In this document: positions 9,509 through 19,092 of the stretch, in pieces
Layout of the letters: every line of letters starts with the position of its first letter
Position numbering within the stretch: the stretch's first letter is position 1
Assembly (NCBI RefSeq): GCF_004770055.1
Contig: NZ_RQEP01000019.1
Coordinates: forward strand, 310,001 to 374,000
Origin: Leptospira semungkisensis
Lineage (GTDB): Bacteria > Spirochaetota > Leptospiria > Leptospirales > Leptospiraceae
Direction: 5' to 3'
Length of the DNA: 64,000 nt
The notes under the pieces: model-generated
The model's database searches: none
The model's input: only the letters and a program-made list of their open reading frames with translations
What the model was told of the DNA's origin: nothing
Position numbers and translations under genes: made by a program

Positions 9509-10988
9509 GTTCTCCCCAATGTGCGGGATCGATCTTAGGAAGCGGATTCTGAAAAATGGGAAGAATGTCCCTTACATACTTTCTTCTTCTCATGCCTAAC
9601 AATACTGTCCCATTTTTTAATATAGATGCAAGATCGATCACCATCAAAGAAGAGAGACTTATAGGTTTGTATCCTTCTGAATGAAATTTTGCAATTAGGT
9701 CCGTATAAAGATTTGCGAGTTTTTCGGAAGAACGGATCCGGATCTGTTCCTCCAAATAAGGCAATACGGTATTCAATACTCGGATATATTCCTCGGCGGT
9801 CTCTTTTCCGTGTTCGGTGGAAAGTTCGTCCACTGTCTGCCTCAAAAGAGGGATCCATGATTTTTCAAGTAAGATCTGGAACTGCTCTTCCGTTTTGATC
9901 CGATCGCCGTATTCATTCCACAATGTGGAAAGTGTGTTCTTCTGAGAATTTGCCCCTAGTCTCTCAGTGAGAGAAGATTCGAGTTCGAGGATTTGTAGTA
10001 ACTTCGACGGATTTTCCCCTTCTTCTCCGCTTGTACTGGAATAAGAGAGGCGAATCATTCCCTGTCCTGCCCGAAAAGAATTCAAAGGTCGGTTGATCAG
10101 TGGAAGAAGATCAAACTTTTCGCATAGATCTAGAAGAGTTTTTCCGTTTGAGTTCCGGTTTTTAATGAATCCATCCTCATACCAATTGCCGGGGAATTGG
10201 ACCACGGCAAATCCATGCTCTTTGCCGCCGACTTCTTCTGCGATTTGTAGTATCTTCGACAAAGAACTATGAGAATACTCCTCTTCTGGGACTGGAAAGG
10301 TATTACTTGAGATCCCATAATACTGGATCTTCCCTTCCTTTTTACTCTTCTCCAGAAAAAGAAAAGCCTCTCGTATCCTTCGATAATATTCCACTCTAGC
10401 CTCGGCCCGCGGAACTCCCTTCTTCTCGGAGTGCATTAGAAAATATTCAGGATTGTGAAGTAAGAAGGCGTCAATGACGGAGAGTCCGAGCCTTTTGCGA
10501 GACCTCTCTAATTGGTCCTCTAAAAATTCAGGAGAAATGCAATGGTAGCATCCTGGCTGGTAATAGGTGATTTCCGGGAAAGGAACCTTCTCCTTGTTCC
10601 TGGATTCGACTAATTCCATATTCTTTCCCTGGATATAGCCTACTTTCGTGACTAAGAAGATTTCCTTTCTGGAACTCTTCTTTTTTGCAAAACTCTTGCG
10701 GAGCACTTGCCCAACCAAGTTCTCTGCTTCTCCGTCTCCGTAATTGGAGGAAACATCGATAAGATTCACTCCTGACTGAAGGGAAAATTCCAAAGCCTCT
10801 CTATGTTCGGGATCTCTCAAGGATACGCGATATCCTCCAAAGCCGACTCTGGATAATTTCATTCCTCTAAAATAAAAATAACCGGTCTTTTCCTCGAAGC
10901 GAGTAGACTTTTCCTTTTTTCCCTCTAGGAGATCTTCGAGATATAAAGTCCGAAATGGATCTAATCCAAGCATATTATAATGTTCCAA
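9498..10988 (-). CDS. Aldo/keto reductase with long C-terminal extension
   Basis: A 496-residue protein, far longer than the usual 280-340 of the family. The AKR barrel begins at VGFGGYRVS (48-56). The catalytic tetrad is present: Asp78 and Tyr83 (LIDVSSNYGDGEAE), Lys115 (FLVTKVG) and His178 (FLLHNPEYF). Residues beyond about 330 form a predicted helical extension (ELESSLTERLG, DELSTEHGKETAEEY) before a final segment SSLMVIDLASILKNGTVLLGMRR that resembles the usual AKR end. The substrate is unknown. It heads the AKR-DUF309-hydrolase operon. The extension may be a domain inserted late in the barrel. Confidence 0.85.
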   Translation of the reverse strand: MEHYNMLGLDPFRTLYLEDLLEGKKEKSTRFEEKTGYFYFRGMKLSRVGFGGYRVSLRDPEHREALEFSLQSGVNLIDVSSNYGDGEAENLVGQVLRKSFAKKKSSRKEIFLVTKVGYIQGKNMELVESRNKEKVPFPEITYYQPGCYHCISPEFLEDQLERSRKRLGLSVIDAFLLHNPEYFLMHSEKKGVPRAEARVEYYRRIREAFLFLEKSKKEGKIQYYGISSNTFPVPEEEYSHSSLSKILQIAEEVGGKEHGFAVVQFPGNWYEDGFIKNRNSNGKTLLDLCEKFDLLPLINRPLNSFRAGQGMIRLSYSSTSGEEGENPSKLLQILELESSLTERLGANSQKNTLSTLWNEYGDRIKTEEQFQILLEKSWIPLLRQTVDELSTEHGKETAEEYIRVLNTVLPYLEEQIRIRSSEKLANLYTDLIAKFHSEGYKPISLSSLMVIDLASILKNGTVLLGMRRRKYVRDILPIFQNPLPKIDPAHWGEHGI

Positions 10989-11110
10989 ATTTCCGGATCG
11001 TGCTAAATGAGACCAAGTCTAAACTTTCTCCATAGAATGTCCATTTTTTGTCTTTTCGTTTAAAAGTGCTTTTCGTCTGAACCTGTTTTTTTATCCTACT
11101 TTGTAGGGGC

Positions 11111-11149
11111 ATCGGGCCGAACGTTCGGTATGTTTCCCGATCCTTTTTC
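11111..11149 (+). promoter_or_regulatory. Nested hairpin/palindrome in the sdhCAB leader
   Basis: ATCGGG (11111-11116) pairs with CCCGAT (11136-11141). Between them is a perfect 12-bp palindrome CCGAACGTTCGG (11117-11128) and a seven-base unpaired TATGTTT. CCTTTTTC follows directly. As RNA this resembles a bulged hairpin with a U-tract, an attenuator-like terminator 53 bases before sdhC. As DNA the palindrome could be an operator. The upstream gene is divergent, so a terminator here could only act on the sdh leader. Confidence 0.5.
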
Positions 11150-11194
11150 ACACAAATCGATGACTTCTTCCTATATCCTCACAGGAGATTTTGA

Positions 11195-11896
11195 ATGGAT
11201 TTTCAAGCTGGATATCTAAGGTCTTCCATCGGTAGAAAAACTATCGTTGCGATTACCGGTATCATTTTCTTCGGCTTTGTATTCGTACACATGCTGGGGA
11301 ACCTCCAGATCTTCCAAGAACCGGACAAGATTAATTCTTATGCCGAGTTCCTACAAAGCTTGGGCGGACTTTTATGGTTAGCTCGAGGAATTCTTTTGGT
11401 CGCTTTCGTTTTACACGTTTACTACGCGATCCAATTGTCCTTGGAAAACAAGGCCGCGAGACCGGTTGGCTACGTAAAAAATAGCACGATCCAAGCGACT
11501 CTTTCTTCCCGTTACATGGCATTGACAGGTTCCGTAATCCTCGCCTTCGTAATCTATCATTTGCTTCACTTCACGTTCGGAAAGATCCAACCTGAAAACT
11601 TCGCTCTTCATGAAACGATCGGCGATAAGCAAAGACACGACGTGTATTCCATGGTTGTTTTAGGATTTAAGAACATTTACGTTTCCATTTCCTATATAGT
11701 AGCAATGCTTCTTCTCGCATTCCACCTTAGACATGGAGTTACGAGCGTTTTCCAGACTCTGGGATTCAATACTCCTTTCTGGGCTCCGAAAACGAACGCA
11801 TTCGCGATCCTTTATGCACTGACTATCTTCGTAGGTAACTGCTCTATGCCGGTTGCCGTACTTCTTAACTTTGTGAAAGTTTCAGGAGCGCAATAA
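11195..11896 (+). CDS. sdhC: Succinate dehydrogenase/fumarate reductase cytochrome b subunit
   Basis: The diheme membrane anchor of a B-type succinate:quinone oxidoreductase, 233 residues with about five transmembrane helices. It is a single polypeptide, so no separate SdhD is expected. Candidate heme-ligand histidines occur within the helices ([47 protein letters not shown]). The N-terminal [18 protein letters not shown] is typical of the Bacteroidetes/spirochaete type. CAGGAG lies eight bases before the ATG. The operon order sdhC-sdhA-sdhB matches this class, which usually works with menaquinone. Confidence 0.93.
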   Translation: MDFQAGYLRSSIGRKTIVAITGIIFFGFVFVHMLGNLQIFQEPDKINSYAEFLQSLGGLLWLARGILLVAFVLHVYYAIQLSLENKAARPVGYVKNSTIQATLSSRYMALTGSVILAFVIYHLLHFTFGKIQPENFALHETIGDKQRHDVYSMVVLGFKNIYVSISYIVAMLLLAFHLRHGVTSVFQTLGFNTPFWAPKTNAFAILYALTIFVGNCSMPVAVLLNFVKVSGAQ

Positions 11897-11898
11897 TT

Positions 11899-13815
11899 AT
11901 GAGTTTAGATTCCAAAATCCCATCGGGTCCATTGGAAAAGAAATGGGATGATTATAAATCCCATATCAAATTGGTAAACCCTGCTAACAAAAGAAAGTAT
12001 ACCATCATAGTGATCGGTACCGGTCTTGCGGGGGGTTCCGCTTCCGCTACTCTTGCAGAGCTTGGTTATAACGTAAAAACTTTCTGCTTTCAAGACAGCC
12101 CTCGTAGAGCTCACTCGATTGCAGCTCAGGGCGGTATCAACGCTGCCAAGAATTATCAGAATGACGGTGACTCTGTTTATCGTCTTTTCTATGATACGAT
12201 CAAAGGAGGAGACTTTAGAGCGAGAGAAGCGAACGTTTATCGCTTAGCTCAAGTTTCCGCAAACATCATTGACCAATGTGTGGCTCAAGGTGTTCCATTT
12301 GCTCGTGAATACGGCGGTCACTTAGACAATAGATCTTTTGGTGGCGCTCAAGTTTCCCGTACATTCTACGCTAAAGGACAAACGGGACAACAGCTTCTAT
12401 TAGGAGCCTACTCTTCTCTTTCTCGCCAGATCGGTTTGGGAAATGTGAAGATGTATCCTCGCACTGAGATGGTGGACCTAGTTGTGATCGATGGTCATGC
12501 AAAAGGTGTGATCATCAGAGACCTGGTTACAGGTAAGATCAGTGTTCACGCAGGTGATGCGGTGGTTCTTGCTTCCGGCGGATACGGTAACGTATTTTAT
12601 CTTTCGACTAACGCGAAGGGTTCTAACGTAACTGCAACCTTTAGAGCTTATAAGAAAGGTGCCTTCTTCGCGAACCCTTGCTACACTCAGATCCACCCTA
12701 CTTGTATTCCTGTATCTGGAGATCATCAATCCAAACTGACTCTAATGTCTGAATCTCTTCGTAATGACGGAAGGATTTGGGTACCAAAAAAACAGGGAGA
12801 TACTCGTAATCCTGCGGATATTCCTGAGAGCGAAAGGGATTATTACCTCGAAAGAAAATATCCAAGCTACGGAAACCTTTGTCCTCGAGATATCGCTTCT
12901 CGTTCTGCAAAAGAAGTTTGCGATGCTGGATTCGGTGTAGGGCCAGGTGGACAGGGAGTTTATCTAGACTTCTCTTCAGCGATCCAACGCTTAGGAGAAC
13001 ATACAATCGCGGAAAGATACGGAAACCTATTCCAGATGTATGAGCAGATCACTGGAGAAAATCCATACAAAGTTCCGATGAGGATCTATCCTGCAGTTCA
13101 CTACACCATGGGCGGTCTTTGGGTAGATTATAACCTAATGAGCAATCTTCCAGGTCTATTCGTGATCGGTGAGGCAAACTTCTCTGATCACGGTGCGAAC
13201 CGGTTGGGAGCTTCCGCTTTAATGCAAGGACTTGCAGACGGATACTTCGTTCTTCCGTATACGATCGGAAATTATCTGGCAGAAGTTGGATTCGGTAAGA
13301 CTCCTTCTACAGATCATGCCGAGTTCAAAAAAGCAGAATCCGACGTTAACGAGCAGACAAACAAACTTCTTTCCATCAAAGGAAAGAGAACTGTCGACTC
13401 CTTCCACAAAGAGTTAGGAAAACTCATGTGGAATAATTGCGGTATGGCAAGAGACGAGAAGAGCTTAAAAGAAGCACTTACTAAGATTCCTCAGATCAGA
13501 GACGAATTCTGGAAGAATGTAAACGTTCCAGGTTCCGGAGCTGAGCTAAATCAATCCCTTGAAAAAGCAGGAAGAGTTGCCGACTTCTTGGAATTCGGAG
13601 AACTACTCTGCTTAGATGCTCTTACAAGAGAAGAATCTTGCGGAGGACATTTCCGTACCGAACACCAGATGGACGACGGAGAAGCAAAACGTGACGACAA
13701 TAAGTTCTGTCACGCTACTGCTTGGGAATGGAAAGGAGTGGGTGCAAAACCTACAGAGCACAGAGAAAAACTGGAATTCGAGAACATTAAACTCGCTACG
13801 AGGAGCTACAAATAA
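11899..13815 (+). CDS. sdhA: Succinate dehydrogenase/fumarate reductase flavoprotein subunit
   Basis: The catalytic subunit (638 residues) holding covalent FAD and the dicarboxylate site. The dinucleotide-binding GTGLAGGSA is at 40-48. The FAD-attaching histidine is His72 in [14 protein letters not shown]. Active-site regions include [19 protein letters not shown] and HPTCIP, and [12 protein letters not shown] with [17 protein letters not shown] near the second FAD contact. It starts two bases after sdhC and its stop overlaps the sdhB start (TAATG). Length and sequence fit the B-type enzyme. Confidence 0.96.
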   Translation: MSLDSKIPSGPLEKKWDDYKSHIKLVNPANKRKYTIIVIGTGLAGGSASATLAELGYNVKTFCFQDSPRRAHSIAAQGGINAAKNYQNDGDSVYRLFYDTIKGGDFRAREANVYRLAQVSANIIDQCVAQGVPFAREYGGHLDNRSFGGAQVSRTFYAKGQTGQQLLLGAYSSLSRQIGLGNVKMYPRTEMVDLVVIDGHAKGVIIRDLVTGKISVHAGDAVVLASGGYGNVFYLSTNAKGSNVTATFRAYKKGAFFANPCYTQIHPTCIPVSGDHQSKLTLMSESLRNDGRIWVPKKQGDTRNPADIPESERDYYLERKYPSYGNLCPRDIASRSAKEVCDAGFGVGPGGQGVYLDFSSAIQRLGEHTIAERYGNLFQMYEQITGENPYKVPMRIYPAVHYTMGGLWVDYNLMSNLPGLFVIGEANFSDHGANRLGASALMQGLADGYFVLPYTIGNYLAEVGFGKTPSTDHAEFKKAESDVNEQTNKLLSIKGKRTVDSFHKELGKLMWNNCGMARDEKSLKEALTKIPQIRDEFWKNVNVPGSGAELNQSLEKAGRVADFLEFGELLCLDALTREESCGGHFRTEHQMDDGEAKRDDNKFCHATAWEWKGVGAKPTEHREKLEFENIKLATRSYK

Positions 13816-14546
13816 TGGACCTCAAACTCAAAGTCTGGAGACAAAAAAACTCAAAAGAGAAAGGCAAGATCGTAAATTACGATGCAAAGGGAGTTTCTCC
13901 CGATATGTCCTTTCTTGAGATGCTGGACGTGGTCAACGAGGAGTTGATCGTAAAGGGAGAGGATCCGATCGCCTTCGAACACGATTGTAGAGAGGGTATT
14001 TGCGGTTCTTGTAATATTATGATCAATGGAGAGGCTCATGGCCCTCTTCCTGGAGTCACTACTTGCCAGCTTCACATGAGAACCTTCAAGGATGGAGATA
14101 CCATTTATCTCGAGCCTTGGAGAGCGAAGGCATTCCCAGTGCTCAAGGATTTAGTAGTAGATCGCAGCGCTTTCGATAGAGTGATCCAAGCCGGAGGATT
14201 CGTAAGCATCAATACCGGAGGAGCTCCGGATGCGAACGCACTTCCTATTCCGAAGAAAGATGCGGACGTAGCAATGGACGCGGCGACCTGTATCGGTTGC
14301 GGTGCCTGTGTTGCTTCTTGTAAGAATGCTTCTGCGATGCTATTCGTTTCCGCAAAAGTTTCTCACTTAGCGCTTCTTCCACAAGGACAAGTGGAAAAGA
14401 AAGAACGCGTGAAAAACATGGTAAACGCTATGGACAAAGAAGGATTCGGAAATTGCACAAACCAATACGAATGCGAAGCAGCTTGTCCAAAAGATATCAA
14501 ACGCGATTTCATTCGAGTTCTGAACAAGGAATACATTCTTTCCTAA
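13815..14546 (+). CDS. sdhB: Succinate dehydrogenase/fumarate reductase iron-sulfur subunit
   Basis: The electron-transfer subunit of 243 residues carrying three clusters. The [2Fe-2S] ligands are in CREGICGSC with the fourth Cys in VTTCQLH. The [4Fe-4S] ligands are in [11 protein letters not shown]. The [3Fe-4S] site is formed by [15 protein letters not shown]. The start overlaps the sdhA stop by one base. A terminator follows the stop by 26 bases, closing the sdhCAB operon. Confidence 0.96.
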   Translation: MDLKLKVWRQKNSKEKGKIVNYDAKGVSPDMSFLEMLDVVNEELIVKGEDPIAFEHDCREGICGSCNIMINGEAHGPLPGVTTCQLHMRTFKDGDTIYLEPWRAKAFPVLKDLVVDRSAFDRVIQAGGFVSINTGGAPDANALPIPKKDADVAMDAATCIGCGACVASCKNASAMLFVSAKVSHLALLPQGQVEKKERVKNMVNAMDKEGFGNCTNQYECEAACPKDIKRDFIRVLNKEYILS

Positions 14547-14572
14547 GTTTAAGATTCGGATTTTCTAATAAA

Positions 14573-14602
14573 CTAAAGGCTTCCGTATGGGAGCCTTTTT
14601 TA
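14573..14602 (+). terminator. Rho-independent terminator of sdhCAB
   Basis: AAAGGCTTCC (14575-14584) and GGGAGCCTTT form a stem with a GTAT loop and one T-G pair, followed by a T-run ending near 14601. It lies between sdhB and the convergent PLP-enzyme gene, whose stop codon (14600-14602) overlaps its tail. Confidence 0.85.
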
Positions 14603-15640
14603 TAGGTTCATTCCTTGCAAGATCCCGCCTTGGTAGACGTACAAGATCCTACCATTTAGCTCGTCTGACTTTGCCATTTCTTCCAAAACGGAAAATGTCT
14701 TAGCAGAGTAGATAGGCTCCAGGTAGATCCCGAATTTTCTTTCGTATTCTCTTGCCTTCTCTTCCCAAAACCCATCTTTCTTTCCAAAGGAGAAGGAAAG
14801 ACGAAGCTTATCTTTTGGTTCTACCAATGAATTCCAAGCGAGTGAAGGAAGTGTTTGTCGAAGTGACGACAAATTCTCTTGGAGCCAAAGGACAGTCTTC
14901 TCCCGATTCAACCCCAGGCATATCCCAGTTATAGGAAGCTTTCCCCAAAGGATTGCAGAAAGCCAGGTCAGTCCGGAACCGACATCCAATACGACATGAT
15001 CGAAAGAATTCGGATCAATCTCTTCCCAGAGCGAAGAAAGTCCGTTCAAGGATTCTTGGCAGAAGAAGTATTCCGGAAGAAGGAGATCTCCCGATGAATT
15101 TGGATTTTCAGCTTTGTCATCCCATCTGGACGGTGTGGAATTTAAATTCCGCGTACTCAGTTTAGATTCGAGTGATGTACGATCCAAATTCCGAGCAGCA
15201 TTGTCTGTGGAATTTTCATTCAGATGAAGTTGATTGAGGGAAAGAGAAACTTTTGTAGTATCTTCGACAGCCCTCTCCCATTCTTTCCTGCTTGGGTAGA
15301 GCTCCAGTTCGCTAAATCGCCTCGCAACAAGTGAAGCCGGAGAAACAAGGTTCCCATCACGAGAATATCCGAGGACTTTTGTAGGAACTCCGACATGCCG
15401 AAAGAACAGCACACCTGCTAGAATAGCATTGGAATGTAAATTCCCCTGAAGGAGGACTTTCTTGCAGAGACCGGACTCGATCGAAGGCAAAAGACTTTCA
15501 TAGATTCCGAAAAGTTTGCGGATCTTTGTTCCCTGAGAAAAAAAGATCCTATCGTCTCGTTTGATATGGATTTCGTAGGAATCGGTTCGAACAACCGGAT
15601 CAATCCGTGTCTTGCCGATACGCAAAACACCGGGGAGCAA
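14600..15640 (-). CDS. PLP-dependent ACC deaminase/D-cysteine desulfhydrase-like protein
   Basis: A 346-residue fold-type II PLP enzyme. The lysine that binds PLP is Lys39 in SQGTKIRKL (family GNKxRKL). LLQGNLHSNA (63-72) matches the phosphate/substrate loop usually read as GG-x-QSNH, with changed residues. DVGSGLTWLSAIL (219-231) is the glycine-rich PLP-phosphate loop. Residues about 132-184 are an Asn/Ser-rich stretch (LNQLHLNENSTDNAARNLDR and on) that interrupts the fold and looks like an inserted loop. The substrate could be ACC, D-cysteine or another amino acid. It starts four bases after lepA and is probably co-transcribed. Confidence 0.8.
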   Translation of the reverse strand: MLPGVLRIGKTRIDPVVRTDSYEIHIKRDDRIFFSQGTKIRKLFGIYESLLPSIESGLCKKVLLQGNLHSNAILAGVLFFRHVGVPTKVLGYSRDGNLVSPASLVARRFSELELYPSRKEWERAVEDTTKVSLSLNQLHLNENSTDNAARNLDRTSLESKLSTRNLNSTPSRWDDKAENPNSSGDLLLPEYFFCQESLNGLSSLWEEIDPNSFDHVVLDVGSGLTWLSAILWGKLPITGICLGLNREKTVLWLQENLSSLRQTLPSLAWNSLVEPKDKLRLSFSFGKKDGFWEEKAREYERKFGIYLEPIYSAKTFSVLEEMAKSDELNGRILYVYQGGILQGMNL

Positions 15641-15644
15641 AAGA

Positions 15645-17450
15645 TCAGTCTCCGGTCTTTAAGACTGCGAGGAAGGCCTCTTGAGGAATTTCCACATTTC
15701 CGATCTGCTTCATCCTCTTCTTTCCTTCTTTCTGTTTCTCTAATAGCTTTTTCTTACGAGTGATGTCCCCGCCGTAGCATTTGGCGGTTACATTCTTGCG
15801 CAGTGCAGAGATACTTTCTCTCGCGAGGATCTTTCCTCCGACTGCAGCTTGGATGGGGATCATGAATTGGTGGCGGGGAATGATCTCTTTTAGCTTTTCT
15901 ATGATCTCCCTTCCTCTAGACTCCGCTTTGGATGTATGAACAATCATGGAAAGAGCATCCACAGATTCTCCGTTCACAAGAATATCCATCTTAACAAGGC
16001 GAGAAGCCTTATAGCCACAAGGTTCATAATCCAAAGAAGCATATCCTCTGGTCAAAGACTTGAGTTTATCATAAAATTCGAAAATAAGCTCTGCGAGAGG
16101 GATCTCGTAGGTCAACTGCACCTTATCCTGAGAAAGATAAACGGTATCTAATTGAACTCCCCTCTTCTCGATTGCGAGAGTCATGATATTTCCTACATAT
16201 TCGTTCGGAGTGATGATAGAAGCTTTTACATACGGTTCTTCCGTTGCTTCGATAAACACTGGGTCCGGGAATTTGGAAGGGTTATCTATATCTATAACTT
16301 CTCCGTTTTTCATTCGGATTGTATATTTAACGGAAGGCGCCGTAGTAATCAGGTCAAGATTGAATTCTCTCTCCAATCTTTCCTGCACGATCTCCATATG
16401 CAGTAGTCCTAGATACCCTACCCTAAATCCGAAACCTAGGGCCGCAGAACTTTCCTTTTCATAGACAAGTGCTGCGTCATTCAGTTTCATCTTTTCGATT
16501 GCATCTACTAACTCTTCGAACTGCTCTCCTGCGATCGGAAAGAGTCCTGCAAACACCATTGGCTTTGCATCTTTATAACCAGGAACAGCGTCTTTACTCG
16601 GATTAGAGAACAGAGTTACAGTATCTCCCGTTCTCGCGTCGGATACCTTCTTGATACCCGCTATAATATAACCTACTTCGCCCGCAGTTAAGGAATCGGT
16701 CGGAGTCAAACTGATGCCTTTGATCCCTACTTCGTTCACAGTGAAATCTTTTTGGCTACTCATGAGAAGGATGCGATCTCCCTTCTTCACCGTTCCGTCA
16801 AAAACGCGGATCTTGATCACCACTCCCATATAAGGATCGAAATAAGAATCATAGATTAATGCTTTCAGCGGCCCCTTAGGATCTCCGGAAGGCGAAGGAA
16901 TCTGTCTTGTGATCTCTTCGAGAACAGCTTGCACGTTTAACCCTGTCTTTGCAGAGATCGCTACAGCATTCTCCGCATCCAGTCCCAAACTGTCTTCGAT
17001 CTGAAGCTTGGTCTTTTCAACATCCGCTGCGGGAAGGTCGACCTTATTCATTACTGGAATAATGGCCAGATCTTGTTCCATGGCCAGGTATAAGTTCGCT
17101 AAAGTCTGAGCCTCCACTCCTTGGCTCGCATCCACTATGAGTAGAACTCCCTCACATGCCTTTAAAGAGCGAGAAACTTCGTATGTAAAGTCCACGTGCC
17201 CCGGCGTGTCGATGAGATTCATCGTGTATGTATTTCCGTCCGCAGCCAGATAATTGAAGGTGGCGTTATTCGCCTTAATTGTGATCCCTCTCTCCCTTTC
17301 TATATCCATGGAGTCGAGGATCTGATCCTTCTTGGTCCTATCGTCCGTGATCCGGCCGATTTCCAAGAGTCGATCCGCAAGAGTGGACTTCCCGTGGTCG
17401 ATATGGGCAATAATGGAAAAATTACGGATGAATTTCTGGCGATCAGACAT
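15645..17450 (-). CDS. lepA: Elongation factor 4 (LepA)
   Basis: A ribosome-bound GTPase that back-translocates or rescues stalled complexes. From the ATG at 17450 ([20 protein letters not shown]) the protein has 601 residues, the normal LepA length; an upstream in-frame ATG at 17519 would add 23 atypical residues. The G-domain motifs [17 protein letters not shown] and [10 protein letters not shown] are present. The LepA-specific C-terminal domain is complete, including [29 protein letters not shown]. It is the first gene of a two-gene unit with the PLP enzyme. Confidence 0.96.
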   Translation of the reverse strand: MSDRQKFIRNFSIIAHIDHGKSTLADRLLEIGRITDDRTKKDQILDSMDIERERGITIKANNATFNYLAADGNTYTMNLIDTPGHVDFTYEVSRSLKACEGVLLIVDASQGVEAQTLANLYLAMEQDLAIIPVMNKVDLPAADVEKTKLQIEDSLGLDAENAVAISAKTGLNVQAVLEEITRQIPSPSGDPKGPLKALIYDSYFDPYMGVVIKIRVFDGTVKKGDRILLMSSQKDFTVNEVGIKGISLTPTDSLTAGEVGYIIAGIKKVSDARTGDTVTLFSNPSKDAVPGYKDAKPMVFAGLFPIAGEQFEELVDAIEKMKLNDAALVYEKESSAALGFGFRVGYLGLLHMEIVQERLEREFNLDLITTAPSVKYTIRMKNGEVIDIDNPSKFPDPVFIEATEEPYVKASIITPNEYVGNIMTLAIEKRGVQLDTVYLSQDKVQLTYEIPLAELIFEFYDKLKSLTRGYASLDYEPCGYKASRLVKMDILVNGESVDALSMIVHTSKAESRGREIIEKLKEIIPRHQFMIPIQAAVGGKILARESISALRKNVTAKCYGGDITRKKKLLEKQKEGKKRMKQIGNVEIPQEAFLAVLKTGD

Positions 17451-17569
17451 TGTTAAAAACAAATTCCGTGGGGAAACCCCCACTGAAAAGCCTTTTATAC
17501 TGATAAGAAAGCGAAACAACTTGCTCTCTGGAAAGCCCTCGGAGCAAGTTTGGCATGATTAAGAAGACC

Positions 17570-17947
17570 TTAGATCTTCTGAGTGACTAGACCGTCCGGC
17601 TGGATATTTGTGCATGTGCCGAAAAGCACTGTAACAACCGGGCGAACTCCCAATGCCGCAAAATTCTTAATCTCTTCGGCACATGAATCTACATCTGCCT
17701 TTGCATAGTATTCAGTCGGAGTGAAATTTGCTAAGATAGGTGGAAGAACAATATTATTGATATAAGTAGCCCCACTTGCATCCTGAGCCGCAACGGCATA
17801 CAAGGCAGCTCCGGTAGTGGCAGCCTCTTGGATCTTGGTCTTAGCCACACTTCCCTTATAACGATCTGTGGCTCCCGTTTGGTTGGCTACCGCGCAATTT
17901 GCGAGAAAATAGAAAAACGACGCGACTGCTAGGATTTTTACCCGCAT
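17570..17947 (-). CDS. Small lipoprotein, TIGR04452-like
   Basis: A 125-residue predicted lipoprotein: a hydrophobic signal segment (5-16) leads to FLANC with Cys18. The mature part resembles the Leptospira-restricted TIGR04452 family in its GS-x-AK-x2-I-x2-AA-x-TG pattern at 32-47. It also shares the DSCAEEI segment and a late cysteine in FGTCTNIQPDGL. The role of the family is unknown, and members are often present as several divergent copies per genome. The family call rests on remembered pattern, not a search. Confidence 0.7.
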   Translation of the reverse strand: MRVKILAVASFFYFLANCAVANQTGATDRYKGSVAKTKIQEAATTGAALYAVAAQDASGATYINNIVLPPILANFTPTEYYAKADVDSCAEEIKNFAALGVRPVVTVLFGTCTNIQPDGLVTQKI

Positions 17948-18093
17948 CTTAAAACCTCTTTTAAAATGTAATGATTCGCAATTTGAAATTTTCGAGAAAA
18001 CTCTTCAATTTACAACTAGTTTTAGGCTCCAGAATTTATTTCCAAGGATTTTTGGAGAAGTAGGATTCACGCGTCTCTTACCTTCTTGAACAC

Positions 18094-19080
18094 TTAGCTA
18101 AGGATAGAGATCCCATTTTTTTCCAAATTCTCCCGGTTACATACAAACTGAGCGATATCTATTTGTTTGTGATGATCGAAAAGAAAAGTAGTCATCCTTC
18201 CTACAAATCTTCCCTCATATTCCTCTTCTGCAAAGCGAAGCCAGGAAACGATATCGATGATCTCGTGACAGAGAAATTCATAGTTATAACCCGACTTGGC
18301 ATCCAAAAATTTTTCTCTTGGATTATAGATCTTATCCTCGTCTAGCAAGAGAACATTTTCTAGAGTAAACGGATAATCCTTAAGACCTCCAGCAAGTCCG
18401 ATCTGATAGAAATTCTCGGCATCCTTCTTATTTCTAAAGGCAGTAGTGCGCGCATCTCCAAAGAAGGAAAAAGTTTCCGAGTTGAATTCCATTTCTATTC
18501 TAGAATTTCCAACAGTCTCTCCAGGATACGACACCTGATGATCTATTATCAATTTGTCATGATCCTCTGGCTCTAAAATGCAATATCCTTTTTCCCAGAC
18601 GAGAGCAAACGGAGAAGAGACAAAGATAGGCTTTCTATTTCCGACCTGTTTTAGATTGGCCTTGGCTCCCTCCATATACACACGATCGCAATAATCGAAG
18701 GTAGGAAGACTCGCTTCTTCTAAGGAAAAATCCGCATATAGACCAAATGCAAGCATCCAAGCCAAAGGATGTTCGATAACCTTAACTTCTCCAAGCTGTA
18801 TATTATGATTTCCTTTAATACATTTTTCTGGATCAAGATCGTATTTATTTCCCTGCCAGGAGAAGGAAGACTTTCCGTTCTTTGCAGGAGAAACGGAAAC
18901 CTTACTCGGTTTATTCTCGAAGGTGGCTTTCCCTTCTACCGTAAATTCTTTTTGGAGGGTATAAGAAGAATTCCTTTCTATTCCTGTTTCGGCTTTGAAT
19001 TCAGGAGGAAGATAGAGTAGATTCGGATTTCGAGTTTCTTTTAAATCCTTGATCTGCGAAGGATTTGTAAGGACCTGCAT
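18094..19080 (-). CDS. Divergent LpxC-family protein (UDP-3-O-acyl-GlcNAc deacetylase homologue)
   Basis: A 328-residue protein whose LpxC relationship shows in motifs. LpxC is the Zn-dependent deacetylase of lipid A synthesis. VIEHPLAWML has Glu103-His104 at the position of E. coli Glu78-His79 (base and zinc ligand). ARTTAF (210-215) matches the ARTFGF motif. EFLCHEIIDIVSW has His272 and Asp276, with the spacing of the E. coli ligands His238 and Asp242. A late His pair (303-304) could replace His265. TLQKEFTVEGKATF near 41-54 fits the domain I start. The usual DGSA motif is replaced by DYCD. It is probably a paralogue; I cannot tell whether a canonical lpxC exists elsewhere. It follows a membrane-protein gene by 12 bases and has a good AAGGGAAGG site. 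Confidence 0.75.
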   Translation of the reverse strand: MQVLTNPSQIKDLKETRNPNLLYLPPEFKAETGIERNSSYTLQKEFTVEGKATFENKPSKVSVSPAKNGKSSFSWQGNKYDLDPEKCIKGNHNIQLGEVKVIEHPLAWMLAFGLYADFSLEEASLPTFDYCDRVYMEGAKANLKQVGNRKPIFVSSPFALVWEKGYCILEPEDHDKLIIDHQVSYPGETVGNSRIEMEFNSETFSFFGDARTTAFRNKKDAENFYQIGLAGGLKDYPFTLENVLLLDEDKIYNPREKFLDAKSGYNYEFLCHEIIDIVSWLRFAEEEYEGRFVGRMTTFLFDHHKQIDIAQFVCNRENLEKNGISILS

Positions 19081-19092
19081 ATTCGCCTTCCC

